A stretch of DNA of 64,000 nucleotides from Proteles cristata cristata (lineage: Eukaryota; Chordata; Mammalia; Carnivora; Hyaenidae), in contig JAESUZ010001735.1 of assembly GCA_017311185.1 (NCBI GenBank), positions 2,480,001 to 2,544,000 of the forward strand. The letters run 5' to 3'. Shown piece by piece: positions 40,986 through 51,724 of the stretch. Position 1 is the first letter of the stretch, and each line of letters begins with the position of its first letter. The notes beneath the pieces are model-generated. The model did no database searches, was not told the origin of the DNA, and worked only from the letters and a program-made list of their open reading frames with translations. The translations under genes and the position numbers were made by a program.

Positions 40986-42776
40986 TTCTAGGAGGGAGGA
41001 TTCTTTACATATCAATGCCTTCTGCTGTAAAATGAAACTGTCCGACTCTCTTCTATACCTCTGTGCCTGCCCTCATTTCCAGGGATGGAGTCACAGCTTG
41101 TGGGGCCTGAAGTTTATACTATTCAGGGGGTTCATTGAAGAAAAATACAATAAAAGTACCAGTGGACAATCAAATATGAAAGTGAACATCTATTTAGCGT
41201 GAGAAAAGAGACCACAAGAAATTTTCAAAAGCTATTAGGTATCATAAATGGCACAAAATGCATTATGATGGCATGATATTTTTTTAATCAATGAACAGCC
41301 TAACATATGGTATAATAGAATCCCTACATTGGGGGCATGGGGGACTGCATAGCCCATCTGTTTACGTAGACAATTAATCTTTAAAATCTCATTCACACTA
41401 GCCAATCCAATCTTGCCTCCAGCCAGCTTTTTCCTCCACTCTCCACATATGTCTGGGGGTAGGTGGCATCGGACAGGTTCATGCCACAGCCTGGGTAGTA
41501 GGCATATTCTAGAAGCCAATAAGACAGCCTATCAATAACTATGCACAGAATAACTGCAAACCGCAGGAAAATACACTGCTAAACCCAAACTAAACACATT
41601 ACCAACTCAACTACCCCTCAGACGGATCCCAAAAATGCCCGAGGCCATAGCCCATGAGAAGGAAACCAGAAGAGAGAGGAGAAATCTGGAGTAGAGAGAG
41701 AAAGGGGTTTTAACCCTTCCTTCTGCGCTTTTGATGAAACTTACAGCCACATTGAAACTTACAGCCACATGCATCACGTGCTCACAGCAATAGGGGGTGC
41801 CTTGAAGTCTGCATCTGATCGTCTGCCTCTGTGCCCCAGGGTTTAGCACGCGTATCTTTGCACTAAAAAACTGACCCACAAGTCCACGACTCCCAGACTC
41901 CTTTGCGACAGCTTTGTGCTCCGCCCTGGAATGACAGGCATGTCAATGGCAGAGCCTGTTTTCCCGAAGACACGATGTCTGAGTAGCCCACACTTTGAAC
42001 AAAACCAGGGTTATGCAAAGCACCTGATTCTGCTTTGGCTAATAGGAGTCCCTGTGGGAAATATGTGTGTGTCCATTCTTAAAGACAAAAGAAAATGAAT
42101 ATGCAAAACAACCCCCCTGCAGAAAATTTGAGTCTTGTTCCTACAAAACCCAGGCCAGTGTCCTCAAAGCATGCCCCCACCCCGGGCGCGCACTGGGCAC
42201 AGAGGTTTTGAGTTCAGTGTACACTGAGACGCTGTCTTTATCTGATGGGGCTTAAAGTTGGAAGCAAAGAAAATTCTCCCTCTTGGATTAGGCAGCGTCT
42301 GCAGATTTCGTTTCCTGAATTTTACAAACCGAAAAGATAAATTATTACTGAAAAGGTAGCAAACCAAAAACCGAGGCACTTGCTTCAAAGAGGGGATCTC
42401 AGAGACCTGAGAGGAAGGGGTCTGTCTCAACCACAGGTTTCAAAATCGCAGGAAGAGCTAACCCTCCACAAACATCCATCTCCGACAGAAGCTTAGGTGG
42501 GTGCGGATGAGAAGGCGTGGTGCTTTCCACTGAGTACGTTTTCCCCAAGTGAGAGGCCTTTTCAACTATTGTTCGCAATGTGACCAAACAGAGCTCAGAA
42601 ATCTTTTAGAGCAACATCAATGATATGATTGTGAAACGGTGGGGAGCGTCGATGTATTCACTGAGAGATAACCTGAGCCATTTTAACAAAAATACTCTAA
42701 ATAACAGCGGCTGGAACATGATAAAAGTTTCCTTTTCATGGAAGAAGAAATCTGGGTAGGCGGTCAAGACCTTGGA
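40986..42776. other. Mostly non-repeat stretch
   Basis: The part 41080-41290 (ggggcctgaagtttatactattc...gaaaaatacaataaaagtacc) looks like an old dispersed repeat I cannot name. An exact 18-bp tandem copy (tgaaacttacagccacat) is at 41735-41770. The part 42590-42765 is repeat-free and AT-balanced. No gene evidence. Confidence 0.35.
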
Positions 42777-43010
42777 GGGGCGCCTGGGTGGCTTAGTCGG
42801 TTAAGCGTCAGACTTTCGCTTAGGTCATGATCTCGCGGTTCGTGGGTTCGAGCCCCGCATCGGGCTCTGTGCTGACCGCCAGCTCAGAGCCTGGAGCCTG
42901 TTTCGGAGTCTGTGACTCCCTCTCTCTCTGACCCTCCCCTGCTCACGCTGTCTCTCTCTCTCTCTCCTAGAAATAAATAAAAAACATTTTAAAAGATAAA
43001 AAAAAAAAAA
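42777..43010 (+). mobile_element. Felid tRNA-Lys SINE, young subtype, full length
   Basis: Same subtype as 604. Perfect 11-bp target-site duplication aagaccttgga at 42766-42776 and 43011-43021 and a long A-rich tail. Confidence 0.96.
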
Positions 43011-43021
43011 AAGACCTTGGA

Positions 43022-43435
43022 GCCTGGGCAGTGTCGGCTCCTCCCATCTGGTGGCTCTGCCATCCTTGACGAGTGGTGTCCCTTGTGACCCCAGCCGCTG
43101 CCCCAGCTCCTAACATCGAGTCGACCTTACAGCCTTCTTTCAGAGAAGGAGTTAGCGGAAAGGGCAGAATATGGCTTCTTCCTTTCAAGGATCTTACACC
43201 GAAAACAACACAGTATTTCTGCTTTGACTTACACATTGCCACACCTCGCTGCAAGGTTGGCTAGAAAATATAAGCTTTATTCTAATTGGCCAAGTGTCTA
43301 GCTAAAATTTGGAGGCCTACGGAAGGGAAGGGGGGTATTGAGAAATATGTAAAGTCTCTGCCAGGGTAGTCAAATGGGCTATCTTTTGTGTGCGTTCATC
43401 AGCCCCACCAACCCAGAATTCAGAGCTTGCTCTCC
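43022..43435. other. Non-repeat stretch
   Basis: No gene or repeat recognised. Confidence 0.35.
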
Positions 43436-43744
43436 CCGCTCCCCACGCTCTTGTGATTCATTTACTGAATATATATTTGAGTGCCTATTGCATCCCTGAT
43501 CTATTATGCAGCAAAGTCTTTTCTCTTGCTGAGGGTGTGTCCTAATGAGAGGACAACAAGCATAAACAAAGAAATGAATAAGGTTTTCAAAGAGCGATGA
43601 GCGCTGTCTGTTAGCATAATATAGCAAGGCGTTGATGTAGGAATGATGGTCACAGGGAGGGTATTCGACTCTGCAGTCCTGGAGGGCCTCTCTGAGGAGG
43701 GGACATTTAAGGAGAGACCTGTACCCTATAAAAGAGCCAGCCAG

Positions 43745-43925
43745 GGAGTCTACTCTTGATTTCTGCTCAGGGCACAGCGTCATGGTTTGTGGGTTCGAGC
43801 CCCAGAGTCAGGCTGTATGCTGACAGTGTGGAGCCTGCTTGGGATTCTCTCTCATTCCCTCTCTCTCTGCTCCTCCCCCAACTCAACTTTTCCTCTTTCT
43901 CTCTCAAAAATAAATAAATAAGCTT
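43745..43925 (+). mobile_element. 5'-truncated carnivore tRNA-Lys SINE inside L2
   Basis: Lacks the first 25 or so bases of the head; starts at about tactcttgatttctgctcagg, keeps ggttcgagcccc, body and aaaaataaataaataagc tail. Target-site duplication aaagagccagcca (43731-43743) recurs at 44159-44171, after the next SINE. Confidence 0.85.
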
Positions 43926-43941
43926 AAAAAAAATTTTTTAA

Positions 43942-44156
43942 GGGGCACCTGGGTGGCTCAGTCAGTACAGTGTCCCACTGTCTGACTCTGGATCTCAGCT
44001 CAGTTCATGATCTCACAGTTTGTGAGTTTGAGTCCTGCATCGGGCTCTGTGCTGATGGCACAGAGCATGCTTGGGATTCTGTCCCTCCTTCTCTCTGCCT
44101 GCCCCCCACGCTCTCTCTCAAAATAAATATACTTTAAAAAATTCTTCTCAATTTTA
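43942..44156 (+). mobile_element. Carnivore tRNA-Lys SINE inserted in the tail of the preceding copy
   Basis: Complete head aggggcacctgggtggctcag, a diverged B-box (agtttgagtcctgc), TC-rich body and A-rich tail ending in the duplicated L2 target (aaaagagccagcca). Either it jumped into the tail of the 43745 copy or both arrived together. Confidence 0.88.
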
Positions 44157-44420
44157 AAAAAGAGCCAGCCATGTGAAGATATGGAGGCAAAAGGTTCTAG
44201 GCAGAGGAAACAGCCAGAGTTACAGGTCACACATGGCAATGAACAGAGATGGGTCAAGGAACCGAAAGAAGGCCATGGTGGCTGGAATGAGCACAGGGAA
44301 GAATTATGAAAGATGAGGCTGAAGGGTGGCCAAGGATAGATCACGGGGAGCCTTGAAGAGCATAGTAAAGAACCTCCTAGGACTCTGATCCTTAAGCAGA
44401 GCCTGGCCAAGCTGACTTTG

Positions 44421-44828
44421 CAGAAGTTGCTATGACTTTGAGAAGGAAGGAGCTCAGTAAGATGTGTTGGATCGTGAATTCCTGATTGGGTTTCACCAAC
44501 ATGTTTGTCCTCTTTGTAGAGTGTTCTGTCCCTTAAGAAAACATTCCCAGCCTTTCTGGTCAGACCTTTCCCATCAGAGGTCTCAGAAGAAACTGGGGCA
44601 GCTGGTGGTATCCCCACTTGACCAATCAGCGTGGCACACCCCAGAATGGTTGAGTGGCCATCCCACGATCCCACCAACAGGTGGTAGAAGAAAGACTGGA
44701 AATTTGGCTTCAATCTGAAGGCAGTCTATCTCCTACCCACTCCCCAAAAAAATCAAGCATGAAGGGAAACAAACAAAAAATAATGATGACTTCATTCGAA
44801 CAAGATGTATACATTTTTTCTTATATAA
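44421..44828. other. Non-repeat stretch
   Basis: No gene recognised; the left part may still be L2. Confidence 0.35.
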
Positions 44829-44910
44829 ATGCGTGCATGCGCGCACACACACACACACGCACACATTGTCTCTCTCTCTCACTCTCTCTCTCTCTTTCTC
44901 TCTCTCTCAG
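44829..44910. repeat. Alternating purine-pyrimidine tract followed by a TC tract
   Basis: Positions 44829-44866 alternate purine and pyrimidine without a break (gcgtgcatgcgcgcacacac then more CA), which favours left-handed Z-DNA. A TC microsatellite follows to 44908 and ends in agaaataaattta, a SINE tail-like junction. Confidence 0.92.
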
Positions 44911-44967
44911 AAATAAATTTAAAAAAAAATTTTAAATCTGGATAGACAGACACAGAAGGTTTTTGCT

Positions 44968-45173
44968 GTTTTAAATTTTTTAATGTTTATTTTTGAGAGA
45001 GAGTGAGAGACAGAGTGCAAGCAGGAGAGAGGCGGAGAGAGAGGGAGACACAGAATCCGAAGCAGCTCCAGGCTCTGAGCTGTCAGCACAGAGCCCAGCA
45101 TGGGGCTCGAACTTCGAGATCATGACCTGAGCTGAAGTCAGACATTTAACTGACTGAGCCCCCCAGGTGCCCC
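44968..45173 (-). mobile_element. Felid tRNA-Lys SINE
   Basis: Reverse complement; complete except for a deletion in the B-box neighbourhood (ggggctcgaacttcgagatc joins directly). Flanking aaggtttttg (44956-44965) and aaggcttttg (45174-45183) are the likely duplication. Confidence 0.93.
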
Positions 45174-45183
45174 AAGGCTTTTG

Positions 45184-45489
45184 TGATTCCACTTTCCTGA
45201 GAGAACACAGATCGATAACATCCCTGTTACCACCCTGAGGTATTATACCCTGTCCAAATATTTCAAATAGTTTATATATTAAACCTTAAGTACTTGTTTT
45301 GAATGTGTCACATCTTTCCTACTGGAACCTGACTGATACAAACTATCCGGGGGGGAGAAAATCTCACCAAAATATCATGTGTGATTCTCTGTGTGACAGT
45401 GAATATATAAGGGATTCAAATATACACACACACACTCTGTGTGTATATAAAAATCTGTGTCAGTGCCAGCATTTTGAGTACTTGTGAAA
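45184..45489. other. A/T-rich stretch, possible LTR scrap
   Basis: The phrase tcctactggaacctgactgatacaaac (45315-45341) resembles the end of an ancient repeat (tcctgactaatac). Short CA and TG runs near 45421-45450. Not otherwise recognised. Confidence 0.35.
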
Positions 45490-45780
45490 TAAATTGCTAT
45501 TCGTCTCCCACTATCTGTCCTCGCCTTCTTCCTTTACTGTATACGGTCATCCAGCTAAAGACTACATTTCCCAGCCTCCTTTGCAGTTAGTTATGGTCAT
45601 GTGACTACGTGCAGACCAATGGGATGTGAACAGATAGAAGAAGCCTAATCACATGACATCTGCCATTTCGGAGCTACCGTTTCAGCCCCGGATGGCTTAT
45701 GCTTGGATGAGAGAAATAAACGACCTCGTTAAGTTATTATCAGCTTGGGTCTTTGGATTAGCAGTTGCACCTGTACCTTT
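45490..45780 (+). repeat. Ancient interspersed repeat (family not assigned)
   Basis: Order agactacatttcccagcctcctttgcagttagttatggtcatgtgactacgtgcagaccaatgggatgtgaacag, then gccatttcggagctacc and gagagaaataaacgacc, matches a common mammalian dispersed repeat. Related to fragments at 1 and 6590. Confidence 0.6.
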
Positions 45781-46075
45781 ATTTATTCAGATGTCAGACT
45801 ACGTCCAGATGTTTGTGCTGAGAAAGAAAGAGGAAAGTTCTCAAAGCCTCTGTGTGTGGAGAGTGGCAAGCATGGGAAGAAGGGCCATCAGCTTCCATTT
45901 CTGTTTCTTCCATCCTGGGATCCTTTGGCTCAGATTTCCTTCCCTGTGGCTGCTCACTCTATCCCTCTGTAAAATGCTGGAATCTTCCTGTCATCAGGAT
46001 GGGCTTAGCAGAACAGTCATCCACATCCCTGTCAAGAGCAAGCACTGTAGCCCCATGATGGGTTGTAATGGGTAC
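45781..46075. other. Non-repeat stretch
   Basis: Nothing recognised. The 163-codon plus frame beginning at 45653 starts in an old repeat and ends in MIR; not a gene. Confidence 0.35.
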
Positions 46076-46079
46076 CAGC

Positions 46080-46160
46080 AAGACACAGACTGGGCTCTGA
46101 AGTCAGACAACTTGTGTTCGAGTCCTGGCTCAGTCACGTACTAGCTTTTAAAAGAGATTA
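46080..46160 (+). repeat. MIR 5' fragment
   Basis: The segment gactgggctctgaagtcagacaacttgtgttcgagtcctggctcagtcacgtactagc is a good plus-strand MIR 5' core. Confidence 0.85.
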
Positions 46161-47125
46161 GTGGGATCTGTTTGATCCTAATTGAAACAATGATTTGAGA
46201 ACCAAAGAAGAAAGTGCTTTCAAATTCTGAAAGCAGGTTAAATGACACAGATCTGTCTCGTGGAGGGAGATGATGGGGTGCATGAACCGTCCTTGGGGGA
46301 GGCAGTCAGAGCCATCAACACCTTCCTCGCCATTGTATTTATTGACTTCCTCTAGAATCAAGTGTGTAAGGGAGGATGGAATTACTCCAAGATTTGAATC
46401 AGCCCCAGCGTCAAGTCTTGCCTTTTGTTAAAGGGTATCCTTGCTCCCTGGATATGCTGAGGCAATGATTCAAAGCAGATATGTCTGGGAGATGGCAGGA
46501 CAGAGGGAAAGTGGTCTCAGTTAGACCTTCGGGGAGAGTAAACACAGAGACAATTTCTGCCCCACCAGAAAGAAGAACCTTGAGTGAGTCATCATAGATG
46601 CTTTCTTGCCAAGACTTCAGGGAAGGGTTAAACAGGAGGAGGCAATCAGAATCAGGCTCATCATGGAGCTCAGGGACCCAGGGAAAAGTATTGATTTCCT
46701 TTGAGCCACTTTGGACTGACCCATTAGCTCAGGTCCACTGAGAAGGTGGAAAATATGCAAGTTGCACTTGGCTGGGTTTTCAATGCTCCCTTACTGGGAC
46801 AATCCAGTGTCTTCCAAATGAATGCATGGGGGAGGGGTTCAGAGTCGAGGATACTGGTGAGAAGTGGTCCAGGCACAAAAGAAATTCTGACAGATGTGTC
46901 TGTGACATTCTTCTCTCCAGCCCTGGGGACCTAGAGGACCCTCACCAAGTGTTGATCAACTCTTGTACTGAATATTGTACAGGAAGGAAGAGGCTGACAG
47001 TTCTTAGCCATGTTATAGCTCTGAGCTTGCAGTCTAGAGCCCAACCTTGAAGTCCTTATGTCTAACACCTAGAGTGAAGCTGGATTCACCATCTTTTAAT
47101 CTGGCCTGAAATCGTTGTGTTCATT
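46161..47125. other. Non-repeat stretch of about 1 kb
   Basis: No gene or repeat recognised. Confidence 0.35.
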
Positions 47126-47129
47126 ACCA

Positions 47130-47362
47130 AAGTTGAGAGTCATACTGCATGGGTTAGAATTCCATCTATACCACTTGCTAGCAATACCTCCTTGAGCGGA
47201 TGACTCAAACACTTTCAGACTTCATTTTTCCTATCTCTGTGATAGAGACAATCATAATACTACCTTGTGGTTTGGTTTTACTTTTCAGATTAAATGATAT
47301 CGCCCATGGGAAGTATTTGGCATAGAGACCAGATTGTAGAAAGGCTCAATATACTTTAACAG
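47130..47362 (+). repeat. MIR SINE, nearly full length
   Basis: Plus MIR landmarks: gcatgggttagaattccatctataccacttgctagc, cacaaac-type central block, gatagagacaatcataatactacc, cagattaaatgatatcgccc, tatttggcatagagaccag. Confidence 0.78.
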
Positions 47363-48480
47363 CTTTATGAAGTTTTATACCTATCTTAGGGTAAAGTTTT
47401 TATATTTTACCAGAGCTAAATTAGCACTGACCTGAAGGAGACTGTGATCAGTTAGAACCCTGAGACCAACCGCTGAGAAAATAACTCAAACAATTCAGGG
47501 CAAATGTCAACAGAGGAATTAAAATGGTACACTGAAAACAAATTTAACACAAAAGAAGGTAGTACTGGATGAACAGCTCATCTTATGCACCAGTCCTCAC
47601 AGATCATTGGTGTCTTGTCCAACAATGGCCTGTTATCCTGAAAGGGATACGGGAGGGGTGGGGGGTGGGGGTTAATGGGTCATGTGATCCAACCAGCTGT
47701 AGGATAACTCAATCAGCTGGCTCAATCTGCTACGGTTAAGGGATCACAAAATCAGACCAATGGTCCCTCAGAAAGAAACCCCATTGCCTGCCTGGACCAG
47801 CGGTGGGTGGGATGATTCTGGAAGGAGACAGGAGCTCAGCATCTAAGTACGTCTGAAGAGGTGGCCTGATACTTCATGATAAAGATGTTGTTTCAGTAAA
47901 GAGCCGTGACACAACACCAAGGAGAGAGAAAGCAAACAGAAAAGTGGACCCTGCAAGGTTCAGGGAGAGAAAGAAAGCTCCAGCTCTCTCTGATTGCCTG
48001 GGCCCTCGATCATTCCAATCGTGAGATCCATCCATCCAGTGGAAGGGAAGACAGGGCCTGGGAACTAAGGCTGGGATCACCAGGAACCCTCTTGGACCAA
48101 CCATGGAAACATGGATCTTGGGGAGCCGGTTGGCCCGAGTGTTAAGCGGCCGTTGCCCACATCTTCTCAGCCTGGCTCTAGGCCATAGCGCTGCCCGTTA
48201 GGCCTAGTGCCTGACAAGCCATGTTTTGTACCTCGTGATGCTAACCTCATGACTTCTGCTGATTAGACCCAGTTGGGCCATAGGCATGTGGCCGTATTAG
48301 GATCTGATACATCTTAGTTGAGGAGGCTGCGTCGGTAGCTGGGGCCCTGGAGTACAGCTTCTAAAACCCTTTGCTTGCTTCTCTCTTACAGATCTGCCTC
48401 TCTTGCCTCCTAACTTCTGCTCACGACGTTCCCACTTCGGAGAACACGTGTCCTCCCCTTTATCCAGTGGTCCCTGGCCC
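47363..48480. other. Non-repeat stretch of about 1.1 kb
   Basis: A G-run cluster at 47649-47672 could form a quadruplex. Nothing else recognised. Confidence 0.35.
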
Positions 48481-48482
48481 CC

Positions 48483-48483
<1 letters not shown>

Positions 48484-48540
<57 letters not shown>
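48484..48540. repeat. (AC)n microsatellite, about 28 units
   Basis: Uninterrupted AC tract of 57 bases, the longest pure dinucleotide in the window. The 80-codon minus frame of Cys-Val repeats over it is an artefact. Confidence 0.98.
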
Positions 48541-48545
<5 letters not shown>

Positions 48546-48579
48546 CAGGTCTCAGCTGAAATGAAGGGCAGTAACTCTA

Positions 48580-48790
48580 GCACCGGCAAGAATTGAAGTC
48601 CAATCTCAGTGCAGCCTCTGACCTTGGCTCGTGGGCAAGTTAGGTGACCTCGCTGGGCCTCGGTGTATTTGTCTATACAATAAGCATAGCAATATCCTGG
48701 GGGGTTACTTGGTGAACTACATTTCAAGAGTGTGTGGAACTCGCATGGTCTGAGGAACAAAGAAAGATCTCAGTAAATTACAATTCTGAG
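48580..48790 (+). repeat. MIR SINE
   Basis: Plus MIR: agaattgaagtccaatctcagtgcagcctctgaccttggctcgtgggcaagttaggtgacctcgctgggcctcggtgtatttgtctatac. Confidence 0.8.
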
Positions 48791-48949
48791 GACGATAATG
48801 GTGGAGGTGAAGAGGGTGATGGGTGTTACGTGTCACCTATTCTGGGGAGCTTTCCCTAGTTGTGGCTAAGATGTCCCCCTCAGGGCTGCCCTGGGCCACT
48901 GAGCGCTCCCCTACCATAACACTGGTTGTGCAGTATGGTCATTGGCTGC

Positions 48950-49065
48950 TAACTCACTCCTTCTCTGGTAGGTGTTAAATCCTTTGTGGGCAACGACTGT
49001 GTCCTATTCTCCATGACAGCTCTGGTACCCAGCCTAGGGGTTGACAGACACTGGGTGCAAGGGCG
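48950..49065 (+). repeat. L2 3' end fragment
   Basis: The order tcctttgtgggcaacgactgtgtcctattctccatgacagctctggtacccagcctagggg is a diverged plus-strand L2 end. Confidence 0.65.
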
Positions 49066-49114
49066 TCCACCCAAAGACTGGGCCTTCTGAAGCACTTCCC
49101 TTGTCTCCCCCATG

Positions 49115-49312
49115 GATTGTTGAGAACATGGGCTTTGGAATTACGTGGACCTGTGTGTGTCTAAGATTTACTACACGTAAGCTGTGTGACGTAGGTCAAG
49201 TTACTTAACCTCTCTGTGTTTCATTCCTCTCCCTTATGCAATGGGGGCTAATAACAATTCCTACCCTATCAGGCTGCTGTGAACGTCAAGTAATGGAATA
49301 AATATGAAAAAG
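49115..49312 (+). repeat. MIR SINE, nearly full length
   Basis: Plus MIR: gaacatgggctttggaattacgtggacctg, aagctgtgtgacgtaggtcaagttacttaacctctctgtgtttc, gggggctaataacaattcctacc, gctgctgtgaacgtcaagtaatgg. Among the best copies here. Confidence 0.9.
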
Positions 49313-49505
49313 TCAGCCTATTCATCAAGTATTTATTGAGTACCAACTATGTGAAAGACGATATTCTAGAAGCCGGGGAAGGAACAGCACAGAGAAAGTT
49401 GCCGGCTTCCTTGAGGGAAGGCAGACCGCAAACAAAGAAATAGCCGAAAACATCGAAGCTTCGGAAGGAAACTCTAGATGGTAATGGGGTAGAGTCGGGG
49501 ATAGC
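49313..49505 (-). repeat. L2 3' end, reversed
   Basis: The segment attcatcaagtatttattgagtaccaactatgtgaaagacgatattctagaagcc, then gaacagcacagagaaagttgccggcttcc, is reversed L2. A MIR-like end (actcaataaatatttatc) follows. Confidence 0.8.
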
Positions 49506-50379
49506 ACTCAATAAATATTTATCATTGTCACTCACATCCCACCAGGGAAAACAGAGAAGCAACCAAGCCTTGGGACCCTGGGGAGGTCAGTTCCCAGGCT
49601 CTTTCTCCAGTCATGGGCAGAGGCTCGCTCTGGCTCCCATACCCATGGAGCTGATTCTGCCTCCTCCTCGGGGGGAAAGAGCAAAAGCCCACTTTTCATG
49701 ACACCTGTAGTAATCCTTGGTGGAATGTATCTGAAAAGATGCAGGAGAAATTCTTAAAATATATTTCCCTCCAACCACAATATATTCCATATGCTCAGAA
49801 ACTGTCGGGGAGGGAGCCTGGTGTGCTCAGTTACCTCTGGTAAATGTTTCTCTCCCACACTGGGGAAATCCTTATCAGGGGGCTCTCCTACCTGACAGCT
49901 GGAAGGAATTTAGGAGAAAATGCAAAGTGCTCTCGCAAAAGAGGAATCAAAACCGCAAGAGGATCTGAGAGCTTCTCTCAAAGTGAAAGGGTTTAAGGCT
50001 TCAGGCCGCTGAGCTTGGGGGAGAAAGCGAGGGCTGGGAGGGGGGCATGGAGAGACCCTCCCCCACAAGGATTCTCTGTGCCCCCTTGGGAAGCTCGCTG
50101 GCCTCCTGTGAGCCTCAGCTTCCCCATCTGTAAAAGGCTGCGAGCTCTACGTTTAGAATCCCATGAACCACAGAAGATCCATGGTTTTTCTGGGGTCCCT
50201 CCCTATGGACTCCAGGCTGTGAGCCCTCCAGCATCGGTCTGTTATGGGCTGTGACTACAGGGACTGAGGCCTCAGCTCCATAAGTCAGCCACTGGCAAAC
50301 CTGGCCTTCGGGGACACCTCTCCCCACCCCCAGGAAGTGACCTGTGACAGCATTTTCTCTTGCCAACCCTGAAAATCAG
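49506..50379. other. Mostly non-repeat stretch with one MIR core
   Basis: A plus MIR piece (tcgctggcctcctgtgagcctcagcttccccatctgtaaaagg) is at 50093-50140. The rest is unique. Confidence 0.45.
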
Positions 50380-50725
50380 AACGAGGAGACTGACCAAGAA
50401 AATGAGGCGCAATAGCATCAAGCATTGGTACAGAAGTGAGGAGCCAGGCATTCTCGTTCTCTGTTAGTGGGAGTGTCAACTGGTAGAACCTTCCTGGAGG
50501 GCGAGTTGATACCACGGATTTTAAAAATAACCCAGCTATTTCATTATTAGGAGTTAACCCGGGGAACTCATTAAGAAGGTCTGTGAAGAGTTAGGTATAT
50601 TGACATGATCAGTGTTTATAAAAGAGAGAAAAAAGTGGGAAAATGGAATTATCCAGTGGTAGTGGAGTAGTCAACAAATACAGCCATTTGATCGGCTATT
50701 TTGCAATGATTAAAGTAATGATGTG
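50380..50725 (-). repeat. Old L1 (L1M-like) fragment
   Basis: The order gttagtgggagtgtcaactggtagaacc, ggagggcgagttgatacc, aaataacccagctatttcattattagg, acagccatttgatcggctattttgcaatgattaaagtaatg reads as the reversed L1 3' part (…tagcccagcaattccac…, …cagccattaaaaagaatg). Confidence 0.78.
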
Positions 50726-50737
50726 TGTGTGTACTTA

Positions 50738-50950
50738 TTTTTTAACTGTTTTATTTATTTCTGAGAGAGAGAGAGACAGCGTGAGCAGGGGAGGTTCAGA
50801 GAGAGAAGGAGATACAGAATGTGAAGCAGGCTCCAGGCTCTGAGCTAGTTGTCAGCACAGAGCCAGACGCGGGGCTCGAACCCATGGATCATGAGATCAT
50901 GACCTGAGCCGAAGTCGGACGCTTAACTGACTGAGCCACCTAGGCGCCCC
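50738..50950 (-). mobile_element. Felid tRNA-Lys SINE, full length
   Basis: Reverse complement; body, B-box complement ggggctcgaaccca and head gagccacctaggcgcccc present. Flanked by tgtgta-type sequences (50728 and 50951). Confidence 0.94.
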
Positions 50951-50961
50951 TGTGTAATTTT

Positions 50962-51137
50962 TAAGTTTATTTATTTATTTTGAGAGAGAGAGAGAGAAAG
51001 AGAGAGAGAATCCCAAGCAGGCTCCATGCTGTCAGCCCAGAGTACAATGTGTGACTCAATCTCACAAACCAGCAGACCATGACCTGAGCTGAAATCAAGA
51101 GTTGGATGCTCAACCGACTAGGCCACCCAGGTGCCTC
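50962..51137 (-). mobile_element. Older carnivore tRNA-Lys SINE
   Basis: Reverse complement with GA-rich body, degraded B-box and head aggccacccaggtgcctc. It lies 12 bases from the preceding SINE; tgtgtaattttt (50951) and tgtatgtataatt (51138) may be its target duplication. Confidence 0.88.
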
Positions 51138-51284
51138 TGTATGTATAATTATTAACATGAATGGATTTCAAAATAAATCGTTAAATTGTTAAAAGCTACT
51201 TACAAGCCTGCAGGTCCTTTGCAAGGGCTCATTTTTAGATTGGTATCTAGATGTAGATACTTATCAGTATACACAGATACAGAT

Positions 51285-51676
51285 AGATGGAAATAGGTGA
51301 ATAGGTGGATGGGATGGGTGAGTGGATGGGTGGATGGATGGATGAGTGGGTGGATGGGTGGATGGATGGATGGATGGATGGATGGGTGGATAGATGGATG
51401 GGTGGGTGGATGGGTGGATGATGGATGGGTGGATGGATGGGTGGATGGATGGGTAGATAGATGGATGGTGGTGGGTGGATGGGTGGATGGGTGGATGGAT
51501 GGATGGATGGATGGATGGGTGGTGGATGGATGGATGAATGGATGGATGGATGGATGGGCTGGTGGATGGTGGATGGATGAATGGATGGATGGATGGATGG
51601 ATGGATGGATGGGTGGATGGATGGGTGGATGGATGGATGGATGAATAGATGGATAAGTAGATAGGTAGATAAATAG
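51285..51676. repeat. Long (GGAT)n tetranucleotide tract
   Basis: About 390 bases of GGAT/GGGT/GATA-type repeat with small interruptions. The opposite-strand frame of Pro-Ile-His units is an artefact. Variant GGGT units are spread along the tract. Confidence 0.98.
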
Positions 51677-51724
51677 CATTATGGTTTACTTTGGTTTGGT
51701 AAGACTTTCAGTTCAAAGACACAT

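Larger units (their letters stand above)
43440..44420 (-). repeat. L2 LINE, reversed, split by two SINEs
   Basis: Left piece 43440-43744: tttgagtgcctattgcatccctg, gagggcctctctgaggaggggacatttaaggagagacctg. Right piece 44157-44420: agccagccatgtgaagatatgg, ttctaggcagaggaaacagcc, gaaggccatggtggctggaatgagcac. The 237-codon minus-strand frame at 44000-44713 crosses SINE and L2 sequence and is not a gene. Confidence 0.82.

Noticed and set aside
44000..44713. 237-codon minus-strand open frame
   Set aside because: It crosses a SINE in its first third and reversed L2 in the middle; no domain, no splice context, and the composition follows the repeats.
48118..48155. ggggagccggttggcccgagtgttaagcgg, resembling a SINE head
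   Set aside because: Only about 30 bases match weakly (ttaagcg); no B-box, body or tail follows, so it may be chance.
51285..51676. Regularly spaced repeats that could suggest a CRISPR array
   Set aside because: It is a continuous tetranucleotide microsatellite without distinct spacers, in vertebrate DNA.
51200..51679. 159-codon minus frame rich in Pro-Ile-His, and its plus-strand Trp-Met-Gly partner
   Set aside because: Both are translations of the (GGAT)n tract.
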